NCBI RefSeq assembly: GCF_048541585.1
Contig: NZ_CP183303.1
Location: forward strand, 2,046,001-2,110,000
DNA length: 64,000 nt
Direction of reading: 5' to 3'
From: Legionella_C sp048541585
Lineage (GTDB): Bacteria; Pseudomonadota; Gammaproteobacteria; Legionellales; Legionellaceae
The notes under the pieces are model-generated. The model was not told the DNA's origin. It worked only from the letters and a program-made list of their open reading frames with translations, and searched no databases. Shown here piece by piece: positions 35,100 to 44,785 of the stretch; within the stretch, counting starts at the first letter, position 1, and each line of letters begins with the position of its first letter. A program made the position numbers and the translations under genes.

Positions 35100-35510
35100 T
35101 TAGTATATTTTCTCAATTAATTTTAATGCTCGATAATCATTATTAGTTAGCTGATCTGAAAAAATAATTAGAACTTTATTTTTTTCATAACTTATTAGCT
35201 TTAAGAGAAAAAAAAGGCCACAATCTAAAATTATTTTGTGTTTCTGATATCTAATTTCATCACTAAATTGATTATTCAAAAACCACTCATTATTTGAAAA
35301 AAATAACTTTATAACATAGGAGTATGGGATAGGATTAGCATATATAGAGATAAGGGTAATTATTAAATAAAAAACTAAACTGCTTTTAATAAACCACCAC
35401 AATTGACTATTAAGTACCATATAAGCAGAAAAGGAGTAAACAATAACACTTAGACGTAAATAAATAGTTGATTTATTTAATTCAATGATACATCTGGATA
35501 AGTTCGACAA
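35100..35510 (-). CDS. YgfX-like (CptA) membrane protein
   Basis: 136 residues. The start C-I-I-E-L-N-K-S-T-I-Y-L-R-L and a pair of hydrophobic helices (about residues 18-36 and 38-58) followed by a soluble tail match the YgfX plan. The position confirms it: it overlaps sdhE by 29 bases, the arrangement known for sdhE-ygfX (ygfYX, cptBA). YgfX was described as an inner-membrane protein affecting cytoskeleton proteins and named as a toxin of a toxin-antitoxin pair with YgfY, although YgfY is now known as SdhE. Sequence similarity is weak, so the call rests on context. Confidence 0.65.
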   Translation of the reverse strand: MSNLSRCIIELNKSTIYLRLSVIVYSFSAYMVLNSQLWWFIKSSLVFYLIITLISIYANPIPYSYVIKLFFSNNEWFLNNQFSDEIRYQKHKIILDCGLFFLLKLISYEKNKVLIIFSDQLTNNDYRALKLIEKIY

Positions 35511-35727
35511 GGGCTAATAACTCCTTATTAGCTGGTTTTTCACTGCCCATTAACCAACAGTATAATTCGGGATCAGCAGTAGTAAGTAAGTGCTCAAAAG
35601 CTGTGATTTGACTAGCTGATAACTTCTCTAATGATTGTTCAATAAAACGATTTAGCAATATATCAAGCTCAAGCATTCCTCGCCGACATTGCCACTTAAT
35701 TTTAGCTTTACGCACCTCATCAATCAT
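35482..35727 (-). CDS. sdhE: FAD assembly factor SdhE
   Basis: An 81-residue protein that helps attach FAD covalently to succinate dehydrogenase. It carries the family's R-R-G-M-L-E-L-D motif with the flavinylation-critical R-G (about residues 15-16), and L-Y-C-W-L-M-G. It is cytoplasmic. ygfX overlaps its end. ygfZ is divergent 73 bases away. Confidence 0.92.
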   Translation of the reverse strand: MIDEVRKAKIKWQCRRGMLELDILLNRFIEQSLEKLSASQITAFEHLLTTADPELYCWLMGSEKPANKELLALVELIQMYH

Positions 35728-35800
35728 TGTCTTTTCATTGTCAAAAGCAGTTATCTTACACTAAACTTTGTAACTATCGCAATTAAGAATTAGCTTACTT

Positions 35801-36775
35801 ATGAATCAAATGAATTATGTTATCAATACCCGCCCTTATACAATTTTCTCTGAATATAAGCATGAGTTATTATTAAAAAAAGACAAAAATTATCTATTTG
35901 ATTTAGCTTATTTAGCTGTGCTTAACGTTGAAGGCAATCAAGCTGAAACTTTTTTACAAGGGCAACTTACCTGTGATGTTCGAAAAGTTAATCTTCATAC
36001 TATGCGTCAGGGGGCTTTGTGTAATCTGAAAGGACGTATCCAGGCCTTGTTAGATGTCATTAAGATAGCAAACTATCAGTTGATTTTACCTAAAGACTTA
36101 ATTGCTGCTACGTTAATCAGTTTAAATAAAGCGGCCATGTTATCGCGGGTTAAGCTAGAGGTTAACACTAATTACAGAGTTTATGGCTTTTATTTAGGTA
36201 ATTCAGAAGAACAATCACCCATTATTCTTAATCTACCTAAAGAAAAAAATGCCTTAACTGTTCATAATGATAATTATTATTATTGTATTGAAGAGAGCTA
36301 TTTTATAATTCTAAGTCCTGTAGCCAACCATGACTCTTTAGTAGCGCCTTTTATAAGCACTCAACGATTTCAAGGCTCTTTAGCTTGGCATAGGCTACAA
36401 ACTGGTATAGGCAAAATTGAAATTTACCCTGACACACGCGGTCTATTTTTACCTCATAGAATTGAACTTCACCAACAAGGTTATATTAGTTTTGACAAAG
36501 GCTGTTATAAAGGACAAGAGATTATTGCTCGTACTCATTATCGAGCTAAATTAAAACATCGTTTAGCGGTTTTCAGAATTCAGATACATACACCAATAAA
36601 TGCTGGAAATAAACTTTTTGATTTAAATCAGCGCGAAGTTGGTGAAATCATTGATTATTGCCCTTTAGACGCTAACGAATTTATAATCGTTACAAGCATT
36701 TTGATTGACCATCCTAGTGAAGTAAATATAGAGGGCGTACCGACAATTATATCCTTAAGAACTAATTTAGATTAG
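35801..36775 (+). CDS. ygfZ: YgfZ/GcvT-family folate-binding protein
   Basis: A 324-residue protein of the GcvT fold that, with tetrahydrofolate, supports iron-sulfur cluster enzymes. The YgfZ signature K-G-C-Y-K-G-Q-E-I-I-A-R (with the conserved Cys) is near residue 230, and A-Y-L-A-V-L-N-V-E-G and F-L-Q-G-Q-L-T-C-D-V are in the N-terminal part. The divergent placement beside sdhE is a usual neighbourhood. Confidence 0.93.
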   Translation: MNQMNYVINTRPYTIFSEYKHELLLKKDKNYLFDLAYLAVLNVEGNQAETFLQGQLTCDVRKVNLHTMRQGALCNLKGRIQALLDVIKIANYQLILPKDLIAATLISLNKAAMLSRVKLEVNTNYRVYGFYLGNSEEQSPIILNLPKEKNALTVHNDNYYYCIEESYFIILSPVANHDSLVAPFISTQRFQGSLAWHRLQTGIGKIEIYPDTRGLFLPHRIELHQQGYISFDKGCYKGQEIIARTHYRAKLKHRLAVFRIQIHTPINAGNKLFDLNQREVGEIIDYCPLDANEFIIVTSILIDHPSEVNIEGVPTIISLRTNLD

Positions 36776-36990
36776 GATATATTTACAAATTTTTAAGTCT
36801 TTTATGCTCAAAGCGGAGGTGCATTTGCGCCCTTTTAGAACGTTGTTGGACATGGATATCCAACATCGAGCCGGAGAAATGGTTTCGGCGTTTCCCAAAA
36901 GGGAGCAAGGGTAGCTCTGCCTGCCTCGAGCTAATGGCTTGGCCAAATAATTTGTTGGGCCAAGGCCCAACCTACTAAAATCAATCTATA
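36776..36990. other. Intergenic region with hairpin repeats
   Basis: It contains gttggacatggatatccaac at 36845-36864 (a palindrome), a GC-richer stretch with cgagccggagaaatgg..., and the family C repeat. The open frame on the minus strand here is caused by the repeats, not by a gene. Confidence 0.55.
36952..36976. repeat. Short hairpin repeat, family C, copy 2
   Basis: ttgttgggccaaggcccaacctact, one base different from the copy at 23462-23486. The stem ttgggcc/ggcccaa is perfect here. Confidence 0.75.
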
Positions 36991-39900
36991 TTAATTTACT
37001 ACTGTATCTTTCTCAGACATTTGTATGGTAGTTTGAGTAAGCGCGAGTAATTCGCGAATTGCCACAAAAAACATAGTGTAGTTAAGCGTCGTTGCTGAAC
37101 GCAAATCAGTTAATATATGTCGCCATCTATTAATAAGGCTTCCATGTTGCTCAGTCCATTCTCTAAAGCACGCCATATAATCTCGTTTTTCAGCGCCTAA
37201 TTTGATGATACCGGCAGTCAATTGCCGTTGTTGCCAATCTAAATCATCTCGTAGCGCTTCTCTTGATAACGATTCCCAATTATTTTCAGCAGGATGGGCA
37301 ATAACCTGATTACGAATCCATGCTAAATCTAAGAATTCACCGATTCCAAAATAAACTTCAGCAATACTGGTAACGCTGATATCAAGCTCTTGCGAAACTT
37401 CAATGATATCCATTGCAGAAAATAATGGTTTAGTTAAAGAAAGCTCATGGGCGAGACTGGGTGAAATACCTAATTCTAAATATTGATTTAGAGATTCTTC
37501 ATATTGAGCACGATTATTTTCACTAAAAATAGTAGGAATTGCGCTTTTTAATTCAATTACTCCAGGGGAATAATTTTTAACTGCTTTACCAATATTTAGA
37601 CGCATACGCTGATTACGTAAGAACCAGCGGGTAACTCGTCTTAATAAACGAACATAAAGCATGACCAGTTCCATTTGCTTTTCAGCAGTTACAATAGATT
37701 CAATATTTTCAATTTGCTTCCAAGCATTATCTACTTCAAGTACGCGGCGAGCAATCATATACGCACGTACCACAGCAGAAATAGGAGCACCCGTCTCATC
37801 TTGCATTCTATAGATAAAAATAAAACTCATCTCATTAAGAATGATATTACTTAATTTCGTTGCAATAATTTCTCGCTTTAATGGATGCGCTTGCATTTCT
37901 TTACTAAAACGTTCTTGCAAAGGTTTAGGGAAGTAATTAACTAATAAGCCTTTAAGATAAGAATCTTCTGGCACATCTGAAGCTAAAATTTGCTCTTTTA
38001 AAATAGTTTTACTGTAACAAAGGAGCACTGCTATAGTGGGAGGCGTTAAGCCTTTCCCTAAGAGTTTACCTTCCATCAATAATTTTTCAGTAGGAATAAA
38101 CTCAACTGATCTATCAATTTTACCTGTACGCTCTAATTCGTTAATATAACGATTATGCATTTCAAGCGCCCGTAAACCTTGCGATGCCGTAAGACTAATT
38201 GCACGTGTTTGCACAAAATTATCAGTAAGCACTAGCGCTGCAACCTCATCAGTCATTTCACTTAATAACTCATTACGTTGTTTAACGGTTAAATCACCCG
38301 CAGCAACAATACTATTAAGTAAAATTTTAATATTGACTTCTTTATCTGAACAACTTACGCCCGCTGAATTATCAATAAAATCGGTATAAATAAGCCCGCC
38401 ATTTAAAGCATATTCAATCCTTGCCATCTGAGTTAGGCCTAAATTACCTCCTTCAGTAACTACTTTACAACGTAATTGATTTGCATTAACACGAGTAGCA
38501 TCATTAGTGCGATCGCCAACATCAATATGACTTTCAGATTGAGCTTTAACAAAAGTACCAATTCCAGCACTCCAGAGTAAATCAACTCGTGCCCGTAAAA
38601 TGACTTTAATCAACTCATTTGGCTCAATTTCGTTTACTTTAATATCCAATAACTGTTTCATTTCTTTGCTAACAGGAATTGATTTTGCGTTGCGATTAAA
38701 TACACCACCACCTTTAGAAATGAATTTCTTTTGATAATCCATCCAAGTTGAGCGAGGCAAGTAGAATAAACGCTCGCGCTCTTTAAAGCTGATTTCAGGA
38801 TCTGGTTGGGGATCAATAAAGATATGAACATGATTAAAAGCTGCTACTAATTTAATACGTTTAGAAAGCAACATACCGTTTCCGAACACATCTCCCGACA
38901 TATCACCAATTCCAACAACAGTAAAATCAGTCTTGCTAATATCTACATTCATTTCGTAGAAATGACGTTTTACTGACTCCCAAGCACCTCTCGCTGTAAT
39001 ACCCATTTTTTTATGGTCATAACCCACAGAGCCACCAGAGGCAAACGCATCACCTAGCCAGAAATCATATTCTAAAGAAATAGCGTTAGCGATATCAGAA
39101 AAAGTTGCTGTACCCTTATCAGCAGCAACAACCAAGTAGGGATCATCTTCATCAAAACAGATAACGTGAGGTGGTTTAACAATAACACCATCTTTATAAT
39201 TATCCGTGACATCAAGTAAGCTGCGTATAAATAATTGATAGCAGGCAATAGCTTCAGCTTGTATTTCCTCTCTATTCCCTGTAGCTGGTAGACGTTTAGG
39301 GACAAAGCCACCTTTAGCGCCAGAAGGTACAATCACAGCGTTTTTAACTTGTTGAGCTTTCATAAGCCCTAAGATTTCTGTACGAAAATCTTCACGGCGA
39401 TCAGACCAGCGTAAACCTCCACGAGCGACTTTTCCTCCACGTAAATGAACCCCTTCAAAACGTGGCGAATAGACAAAGATTTCAAACATAGGATAAGGTT
39501 TAGGTAACCTTGGAATTAATTTACTATTGAGCTTAATAGCGATACAGACTTTATACTTACCTTGATTATCGACTTGGTAGAAGTTAGTTCTTACCGTGGC
39601 TGTAATAGCCTGAATATATTGTCTAATAATTTTATCTTCGTCTAAATTTGATACATCATCTAGTGCTTTAAGGATTTGGTTTAATTGATCTGTAAATTGG
39701 ATATCGCGAGTAGTTGATTCTTGTGGATTAAAGCGAATTTCAAATAATTGCACTAATTTTCTAGCGATAGCAGCATTATTGTTAAGAGCAGTCTCTATAT
39801 ATTCCTGACTGAAGGTAAAACCAATTTGTTTAAAATATTTAGCATACGTACGTAAAACAGCGACTTGCCGCCAATTTAGCCCTGCCCCAAGTACTAACTG

Positions 39901-41865
39901 GTTAAATCCATCATTATCCGCTTCACCAGTCCATACACGTGCAAATGCATTTTGAAAAAGATCTTTTATCTCATCAATATCAAAAGTCATATGTTTGGTA
40001 TATTGTAGAGCAAAATCATTAATCCAAGTTATTCTACCGTCTTCAAATTTTAAAACATACGGCCTTTCACTGATAGCACGCATGCCTAAATGTTCGACAA
40101 TTGGTAATACATCAGATAAAGGAATGGTAATATCATGCTGATAAATTTTTAAACGGAAATTATCAGCCAACTCATCCATTGGCCGATAGAAATTCATAAC
40201 TAATGGATTATCTTCTGAAAGTGCTTCGATATGTTTAATATCATAAACAGCAGTGCGAGCAGTAAAATTATCGCGATAATTACTTGGAAATGCATTTTTG
40301 TAACGTGAATAAAGTCGATTTGCCACTTCCTCGCCAAATGCTTCTGCAAGGAAATGAAGTAGATCGTCAGGCCAAGAACGGCCTATTTCAATTAACTTTC
40401 GCTCAATTTCTTTGACATCCCATTGCGTACTATCTTCTGGATTAGTTCTAATTATAAAATGAATACGAGCTAAAATAGATTCCGTAAAGGTTGTAGAAAA
40501 ATTAATGTCAATAGCATGAAAGCTTTCTTCTAATATTTTTTGCATGGCATGACGCAACTCAGAAGTAAAGCGCTCTTTAGGTACATAAACTAAACACGAT
40601 ACAAAACGTCGATAAGGGTCTACACGCACAAATAGGCGAATACGCCGCCGTTCTTGCATATAATAAATGCCCATAGCAATTTCTAACAACTCATCTTCCG
40701 AGGCTTGTATTAACTCATCACGCGGTAATGTTTCTAAAATATTTAATAATATTTTACCGGCATGACTACGGGGTTCTAAGTTAGAATTTTTCATAACTTG
40801 CGCCACTTTATGGCGTAAGAAAGGAATATGCTTAGGATTAGTGTTATAAGCAGCTGACGTGTAGAGGCCAATTATCCGCCGCTCACCTATTACCTCGCCT
40901 TTTTTGTTAAACCGCTTAACCCCAATATAGTCGGTGTAGGTGCGCCTATGTACTGTTGCTTCTGTATTAGTTTTAAACATTACCAATATCCGCGGCGATA
41001 GCGTTAATTCACGTGCTTCAGGGGTCATGGAAGAAATACTACGCGCGTTCGATTTGCTTAAGCTAGGTCTTAGAACACCTAAACCAGTTTCTGGTAAAGG
41101 TTGAAGAACCACCTCATCACCTTTTTTAGCAAGCTCATAATCTCGCACCCCTAAAAATGTAAAGTGATGATCTTCAATCCACTGCAAGAAAGCTTTCGTT
41201 TCTTCAGCTTCGGCAGGATCAAGTACGCCCTTGAGTTGATCAATTTCTTCGATAGCCTCACAGACCTTTTTACGCATTTCTGGCCAGTCTTCAACCACTG
41301 CTTTATTATCATCTAAAACGCGTTCAATATTGCGATGTAATTCTTCAAGAATTGCAGGATTTGTTTGCCTATCAATTTCCATAAAGATAGAAGCTTCTAC
41401 TAAGACACCTGTCTTCTTTTCACTATCATGAGGTAAAACAGCGATAAGTTGATTGCTTTTATCTCTTTTAACGCATAGTCCACCTAAATAAATCACTAAA
41501 TGAGAAACAAGCCCTAAACGCGTAATCACCATACGCAAGGAATCAACTAAAAAAGGAATATCTTCTGTTAAAATTTCAACTACTGTGTGTGTCGTTTGCC
41601 AACCATGGCGCTCAAATTCAGGATTATAAATTCTAACCTTGGTTTCATGAGGCGCTCGGTGCTGCATGAAAGCCCAAAAATTAATAGTAGCACCATATAA
41701 GTCATCAATATCCCACTCTTGAAGGTCGTCTAATGCTACGGTACCTAAAAATTGCTGAACAAAAGCAGCGCATAGCTCAGCTTGCTCTGCATTCATTTTT
41801 TGCTTTATTTTAGCTAGTACTGCCTCAATAATTAAAACTTTACCTTCTTCAAATTTGTAAGACAT
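36991..41865 (-). CDS. NAD-specific glutamate dehydrogenase, large (about 180 kDa) type
   Basis: A 1624-residue protein, the length and plan of the large bacterial NAD-GDH. The N-terminal half has regulatory ACT-like regions (about residues 40-420, e.g. H-T-V-V-E-I-L-T-E-D-I-P-F-L-V-D). The catalytic domain (about 800-1250) has G-G-L-R-W-S-D-R, a Lys in V-P-S-G-A-K-G-G-F-V, and V-G-I-G-D-M-S-G-D-V-F-G-N-G-M, plus the NAD-binding region with I-G-T-F-V-K and G-N-L-G-L-T-Q. It converts glutamate to 2-oxoglutarate and ammonia, a main carbon entry for amino-acid users. It stands alone with a promoter region at 41866-42093. Confidence 0.95.
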   Translation of the reverse strand: MSYKFEEGKVLIIEAVLAKIKQKMNAEQAELCAAFVQQFLGTVALDDLQEWDIDDLYGATINFWAFMQHRAPHETKVRIYNPEFERHGWQTTHTVVEILTEDIPFLVDSLRMVITRLGLVSHLVIYLGGLCVKRDKSNQLIAVLPHDSEKKTGVLVEASIFMEIDRQTNPAILEELHRNIERVLDDNKAVVEDWPEMRKKVCEAIEEIDQLKGVLDPAEAEETKAFLQWIEDHHFTFLGVRDYELAKKGDEVVLQPLPETGLGVLRPSLSKSNARSISSMTPEARELTLSPRILVMFKTNTEATVHRRTYTDYIGVKRFNKKGEVIGERRIIGLYTSAAYNTNPKHIPFLRHKVAQVMKNSNLEPRSHAGKILLNILETLPRDELIQASEDELLEIAMGIYYMQERRRIRLFVRVDPYRRFVSCLVYVPKERFTSELRHAMQKILEESFHAIDINFSTTFTESILARIHFIIRTNPEDSTQWDVKEIERKLIEIGRSWPDDLLHFLAEAFGEEVANRLYSRYKNAFPSNYRDNFTARTAVYDIKHIEALSEDNPLVMNFYRPMDELADNFRLKIYQHDITIPLSDVLPIVEHLGMRAISERPYVLKFEDGRITWINDFALQYTKHMTFDIDEIKDLFQNAFARVWTGEADNDGFNQLVLGAGLNWRQVAVLRTYAKYFKQIGFTFSQEYIETALNNNAAIARKLVQLFEIRFNPQESTTRDIQFTDQLNQILKALDDVSNLDEDKIIRQYIQAITATVRTNFYQVDNQGKYKVCIAIKLNSKLIPRLPKPYPMFEIFVYSPRFEGVHLRGGKVARGGLRWSDRREDFRTEILGLMKAQQVKNAVIVPSGAKGGFVPKRLPATGNREEIQAEAIACYQLFIRSLLDVTDNYKDGVIVKPPHVICFDEDDPYLVVAADKGTATFSDIANAISLEYDFWLGDAFASGGSVGYDHKKMGITARGAWESVKRHFYEMNVDISKTDFTVVGIGDMSGDVFGNGMLLSKRIKLVAAFNHVHIFIDPQPDPEISFKERERLFYLPRSTWMDYQKKFISKGGGVFNRNAKSIPVSKEMKQLLDIKVNEIEPNELIKVILRARVDLLWSAGIGTFVKAQSESHIDVGDRTNDATRVNANQLRCKVVTEGGNLGLTQMARIEYALNGGLIYTDFIDNSAGVSCSDKEVNIKILLNSIVAAGDLTVKQRNELLSEMTDEVAALVLTDNFVQTRAISLTASQGLRALEMHNRYINELERTGKIDRSVEFIPTEKLLMEGKLLGKGLTPPTIAVLLCYSKTILKEQILASDVPEDSYLKGLLVNYFPKPLQERFSKEMQAHPLKREIIATKLSNIILNEMSFIFIYRMQDETGAPISAVVRAYMIARRVLEVDNAWKQIENIESIVTAEKQMELVMLYVRLLRRVTRWFLRNQRMRLNIGKAVKNYSPGVIELKSAIPTIFSENNRAQYEESLNQYLELGISPSLAHELSLTKPLFSAMDIIEVSQELDISVTSIAEVYFGIGEFLDLAWIRNQVIAHPAENNWESLSREALRDDLDWQQRQLTAGIIKLGAEKRDYMACFREWTEQHGSLINRWRHILTDLRSATTLNYTMFFVAIRELLALTQTTIQMSEKDTVVN

Positions 41866-42093
41866 TCATTCACCTCATTAGGCATGAAAATAAATTGTGC
41901 GAATTATATATCGTCGCTGCAAAGTGGTATATATAAAGCTCTTATAAATTATTAATTTTTAAACAGATGATTTTCTACTTTCAAGCAAACTATTAAAAGT
42001 AACTATTTAATTATTGTAGCTTATTATGATTTCTTATTAACAAGCTTCTTCTATAGTAAAGCTATGCTATTACTTTGCCAACAGGTATAGCAA

Positions 42094-42573
42094 TTATTCA
42101 ATACAAACAGGTGCATGATACTTTACCCATTGAGCAAAACTTATCACATCTTTACTAAGCATTCGTATACAGCCATGAGAGCTTGGTGTAGTCATATCAA
42201 TTTCATCTGGTATTCCATGAATATAGATATAACGTTTCAAAGTATCAACACTACCGCCCTTATTACGCCCCTCTTCTAATCCTTCTAACTGAACAATACG
42301 TGTTAAAATCCAATCTCGAGTAGAATTGATATAAAGCTCGGGTGAATAAATTTCCCCTGTCCACTTTCGACCGATAAATATACTATTTATATCTGCATCC
42401 ATACCAATGTGTGAGTACACACGATGCCAGCCTCTAGGGGTGCATTCGCTACCCTCTAACTCACCTAAACCATTTTTTGCTGTCGAAACAGGATAACGCA
42501 TTACCAGTTTATCATTATCATAACAATATAATTGTTGTTTTTTCACTGAAATGAAAACAAACTGCTGAGTCAT
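42094..42573 (-). CDS. L,D-transpeptidase-family protein without signal peptide
   Basis: A 159-residue YkuD-domain protein. The catalytic motif is I-H-G-I-P, then S-H-G-C-I-R-M, with His and Cys in place. Unlike most L,D-transpeptidases it begins directly with the catalytic fold (F-V-F-I-S-V-K-K-Q-Q-L-Y-C-Y) and shows neither signal peptide nor LysM. So it either is exported by another route, or has lost export. It is a single gene between the two dehydrogenases. Function beyond the fold is uncertain. Confidence 0.85.
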   Translation of the reverse strand: MTQQFVFISVKKQQLYCYDNDKLVMRYPVSTAKNGLGELEGSECTPRGWHRVYSHIGMDADINSIFIGRKWTGEIYSPELYINSTRDWILTRIVQLEGLEEGRNKGGSVDTLKRYIYIHGIPDEIDMTTPSSHGCIRMLSKDVISFAQWVKYHAPVCIE

Positions 42574-42691
42574 TTACCTGCCCCATATAATTAATATTTA
42601 TTCAGAGTGACGTCCAACGATTTATCTGTTTAATAATTAAGCTTATTTGCTTTACTCATAAGCTCAAATAGGTTAGTACGAGGAAGAGAGC

Positions 42692-44059
42692 CTATTTGAT
42701 TGAAATTGTTTTTGTATTAACAAATTCAAGAATTCCCTCTCTTGATAATTCTCTGCCATAACCAGAAAATTTCACTCCTCCAAATGGTACCCTTGGATCA
42801 GAGGCAACAAAAGCATTTACAAAACAAACACCTGTATTAATATCATTTTTAGCAATTTTTTCGCCCTGTTCTAAATCACTGGTAAAAACTGCAGCCGCTA
42901 AGCCATAACGACTATTATTAGCTAAGGCAATACCTTCTTCTTGACCCTTACAGCGAATAATAGCAATAACAGGCCCAAATAACTCCTCATCAAAAGCAGG
43001 CATGCCTGGTGTTACATTTGTAAGAACTGTAGGTGGATAATAATAACCCTTTCCAGAAGGAATTTTGCCTCCTGTAATTAATACAGCTCCTTTATTGATA
43101 CTTTCTATTACTTGCTTATGTAACGTATCGCGTAAGTCTTTGCGAGCCATAGGCCCGAGTTTAGTAGCAGGATTAGCTGGATCGCCTGTTATGTAATTAG
43201 GTAATAACTCTAAAATTTTTGCCACTAATTCATCTTCAATAGCTTCTTCAACGATGATTCTCTTAGCCGCAATACAAACCTGTCCACAATTATTAAGTCG
43301 TGAGGCAAGAATATTTTGAGCAGCAAGTTCAATATCAGCATCAGCAAGAATAAGGTATGGGTCATTACCACCTAGTTCAAGAACTGATTTTTTTAAATTA
43401 CTAGCAGCAAGTCCTGCAACCAATCGACCTGTTTTTTCACTGCCTGTAAAACTTAAAGCAGCAATTTTAGGATGAGCAATTGCCTTAGCTGTCGTTTCAT
43501 TATCTAAAATGGCGTGCTGGAATAAATGCGGTAAAAACCCGGCCTCACTAAATAACTGAGCAATCGCATCTCCTGCGCCAATCGAATTAGGCGCATGCTT
43601 TAAGATAGCTGCATTACCTGCCATTATGGTTGGCGCAGCAAAGCGAAAAACTTGCCAAAATGGGAAATTCCAAGGCATTATAGCTAAAATAACACCAATA
43701 GGTTCATGCGCCACAAATGTTTTCGACATTTCAGTCTGTACGGTTCTTGGCTTAAGGAATTCTTCTGCATGCTCAGCATAATATTGGCAAACCCAAGTAC
43801 ATTTTTCGATTTCAGCTTCACTTTGCCTTATAGGCTTACCCATTTCCTGGGTAATAATTTTACTTAATGCCTCTTTCTTTGCCTGAAGCAGATTAACAAG
43901 ATTAGACATTAATAAGCGCCGCTCAGCAAATGGCACACGTCGCCATTCTTTAAAAGCCATATAACCTTGTTCAATTAATTGATTCATTGCTGCTTCATCA
44001 TGTTCAGCATAACTTTTTAACACCTCTTCGGTGACAGGATTAATAGTTTGAATAGCCAT
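42692..44059 (-). CDS. NAD(P)-dependent succinate-semialdehyde dehydrogenase-like aldehyde dehydrogenase
   Basis: A 455-residue member of the aldehyde dehydrogenase family, of the GabD/Sad type. It has the proton-taking Glu in L-E-L-G-G-N-D-P, the nucleophile Cys in N-N-C-G-Q-V-C-I-A-A-K-R, the N-terminal W-N-F-P-F-W-Q and F-T-G-S-E-K-T-G. It oxidises succinate semialdehyde to succinate, feeding the TCA cycle from GABA or glutamate. The substrate is inferred from similarity. It is cytoplasmic. Confidence 0.88.
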   Translation of the reverse strand: MAIQTINPVTEEVLKSYAEHDEAAMNQLIEQGYMAFKEWRRVPFAERRLLMSNLVNLLQAKKEALSKIITQEMGKPIRQSEAEIEKCTWVCQYYAEHAEEFLKPRTVQTEMSKTFVAHEPIGVILAIMPWNFPFWQVFRFAAPTIMAGNAAILKHAPNSIGAGDAIAQLFSEAGFLPHLFQHAILDNETTAKAIAHPKIAALSFTGSEKTGRLVAGLAASNLKKSVLELGGNDPYLILADADIELAAQNILASRLNNCGQVCIAAKRIIVEEAIEDELVAKILELLPNYITGDPANPATKLGPMARKDLRDTLHKQVIESINKGAVLITGGKIPSGKGYYYPPTVLTNVTPGMPAFDEELFGPVIAIIRCKGQEEGIALANNSRYGLAAAVFTSDLEQGEKIAKNDINTGVCFVNAFVASDPRVPFGGVKFSGYGRELSREGILEFVNTKTISIK

Positions 44060-44785
44060 AATTGATCCTTAATGAATTATTTTACAGTTTAGACTAATGC
44101 CTAGCTGAAGCAAATAAAAGGTAATAAAGCAGTCAACAATATAAATAAATTCAAAAATTCTAGTACTAAGTAACTTAAATTAATTAATTTGAGTAATAAA
44201 CTAGCTCAAGTTTCTGTAAATTCTTGCGTATTCGATTTAATTGTTGTTACTATTTTGCGTGCTGAATTATTTGATCTTTATTTAGTTTTAAATTTAGAAA
44301 AACTAAACTTATTTTATATATAGAGAAATTAATTTAAGCAGTTTGTTTAATAATAAATTTTTAATAAGAAGTTGATAAATAAAAATTTTTATGACTTTAT
44401 TTCACCTGACAAAAACGGTAATTTATATTCTTTAGCTTGCCTTAAGAATCAAGAATTTTTAAGCTGTTTTTGCTTTACTGAATCTGGTAAGCAAGCCGTA
44501 AGCTTCAGAAAACAGTGAGGCATTCAGGCGTAGTGTTCACAGCGTATGCTTGATTCTTGGTGGAAGGTTGGATTTGAGGGCAGTTTGAACTAAAATCTTG
44601 CTAAAAAAAACGCAGTGTAGTTTTCTACATGAGTATTTTGAAGCATTATTTCTGTTCAAAAAGCGCCAAATACAGCTTTTCGGTGCATGGGGTATGAACG
44701 TGTACGCTCAGGCTTATTGAGAAATTATAAAATTTTGCCTAACTATTAGGTTATTAGAATTATTTAAAAAGGCTTAAGATAAATA
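44060..44785. other. Long intergenic region with a structured, possibly RNA-coding or repeat-derived segment
   Basis: No gene is visible in 726 bases. The right part is less AT-rich. It holds a 10-base inverted repeat, aagaatcaag (44444-44453) and cttgattctt (44549-44558), that would close a 115-base structure with inner pairs (gctgt/acagc, tgaat/attca) and a smaller hairpin (tgctttac / gtaagca). A further segment (44600-44700) has no clear match. The closing pairs suggest a non-coding RNA or a fragment of a mobile element; I do not recognise a named family. Confidence 0.45.

Noticed and set aside
35100..35727. A true toxin-antitoxin pair (cptBA)
   Set aside because: The small partner is SdhE, a flavin assembly factor; the toxin-antitoxin reading is not supported by the sequence alone.
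36767..36970. 67-codon minus-strand frame before the glutamate dehydrogenase region
   Set aside because: It is made of hairpin repeats and has no ribosome site.
39072..39332. Minus-strand open frame inside the glutamate dehydrogenase gene
   Set aside because: It is an out-of-frame shadow of a well-supported gene.
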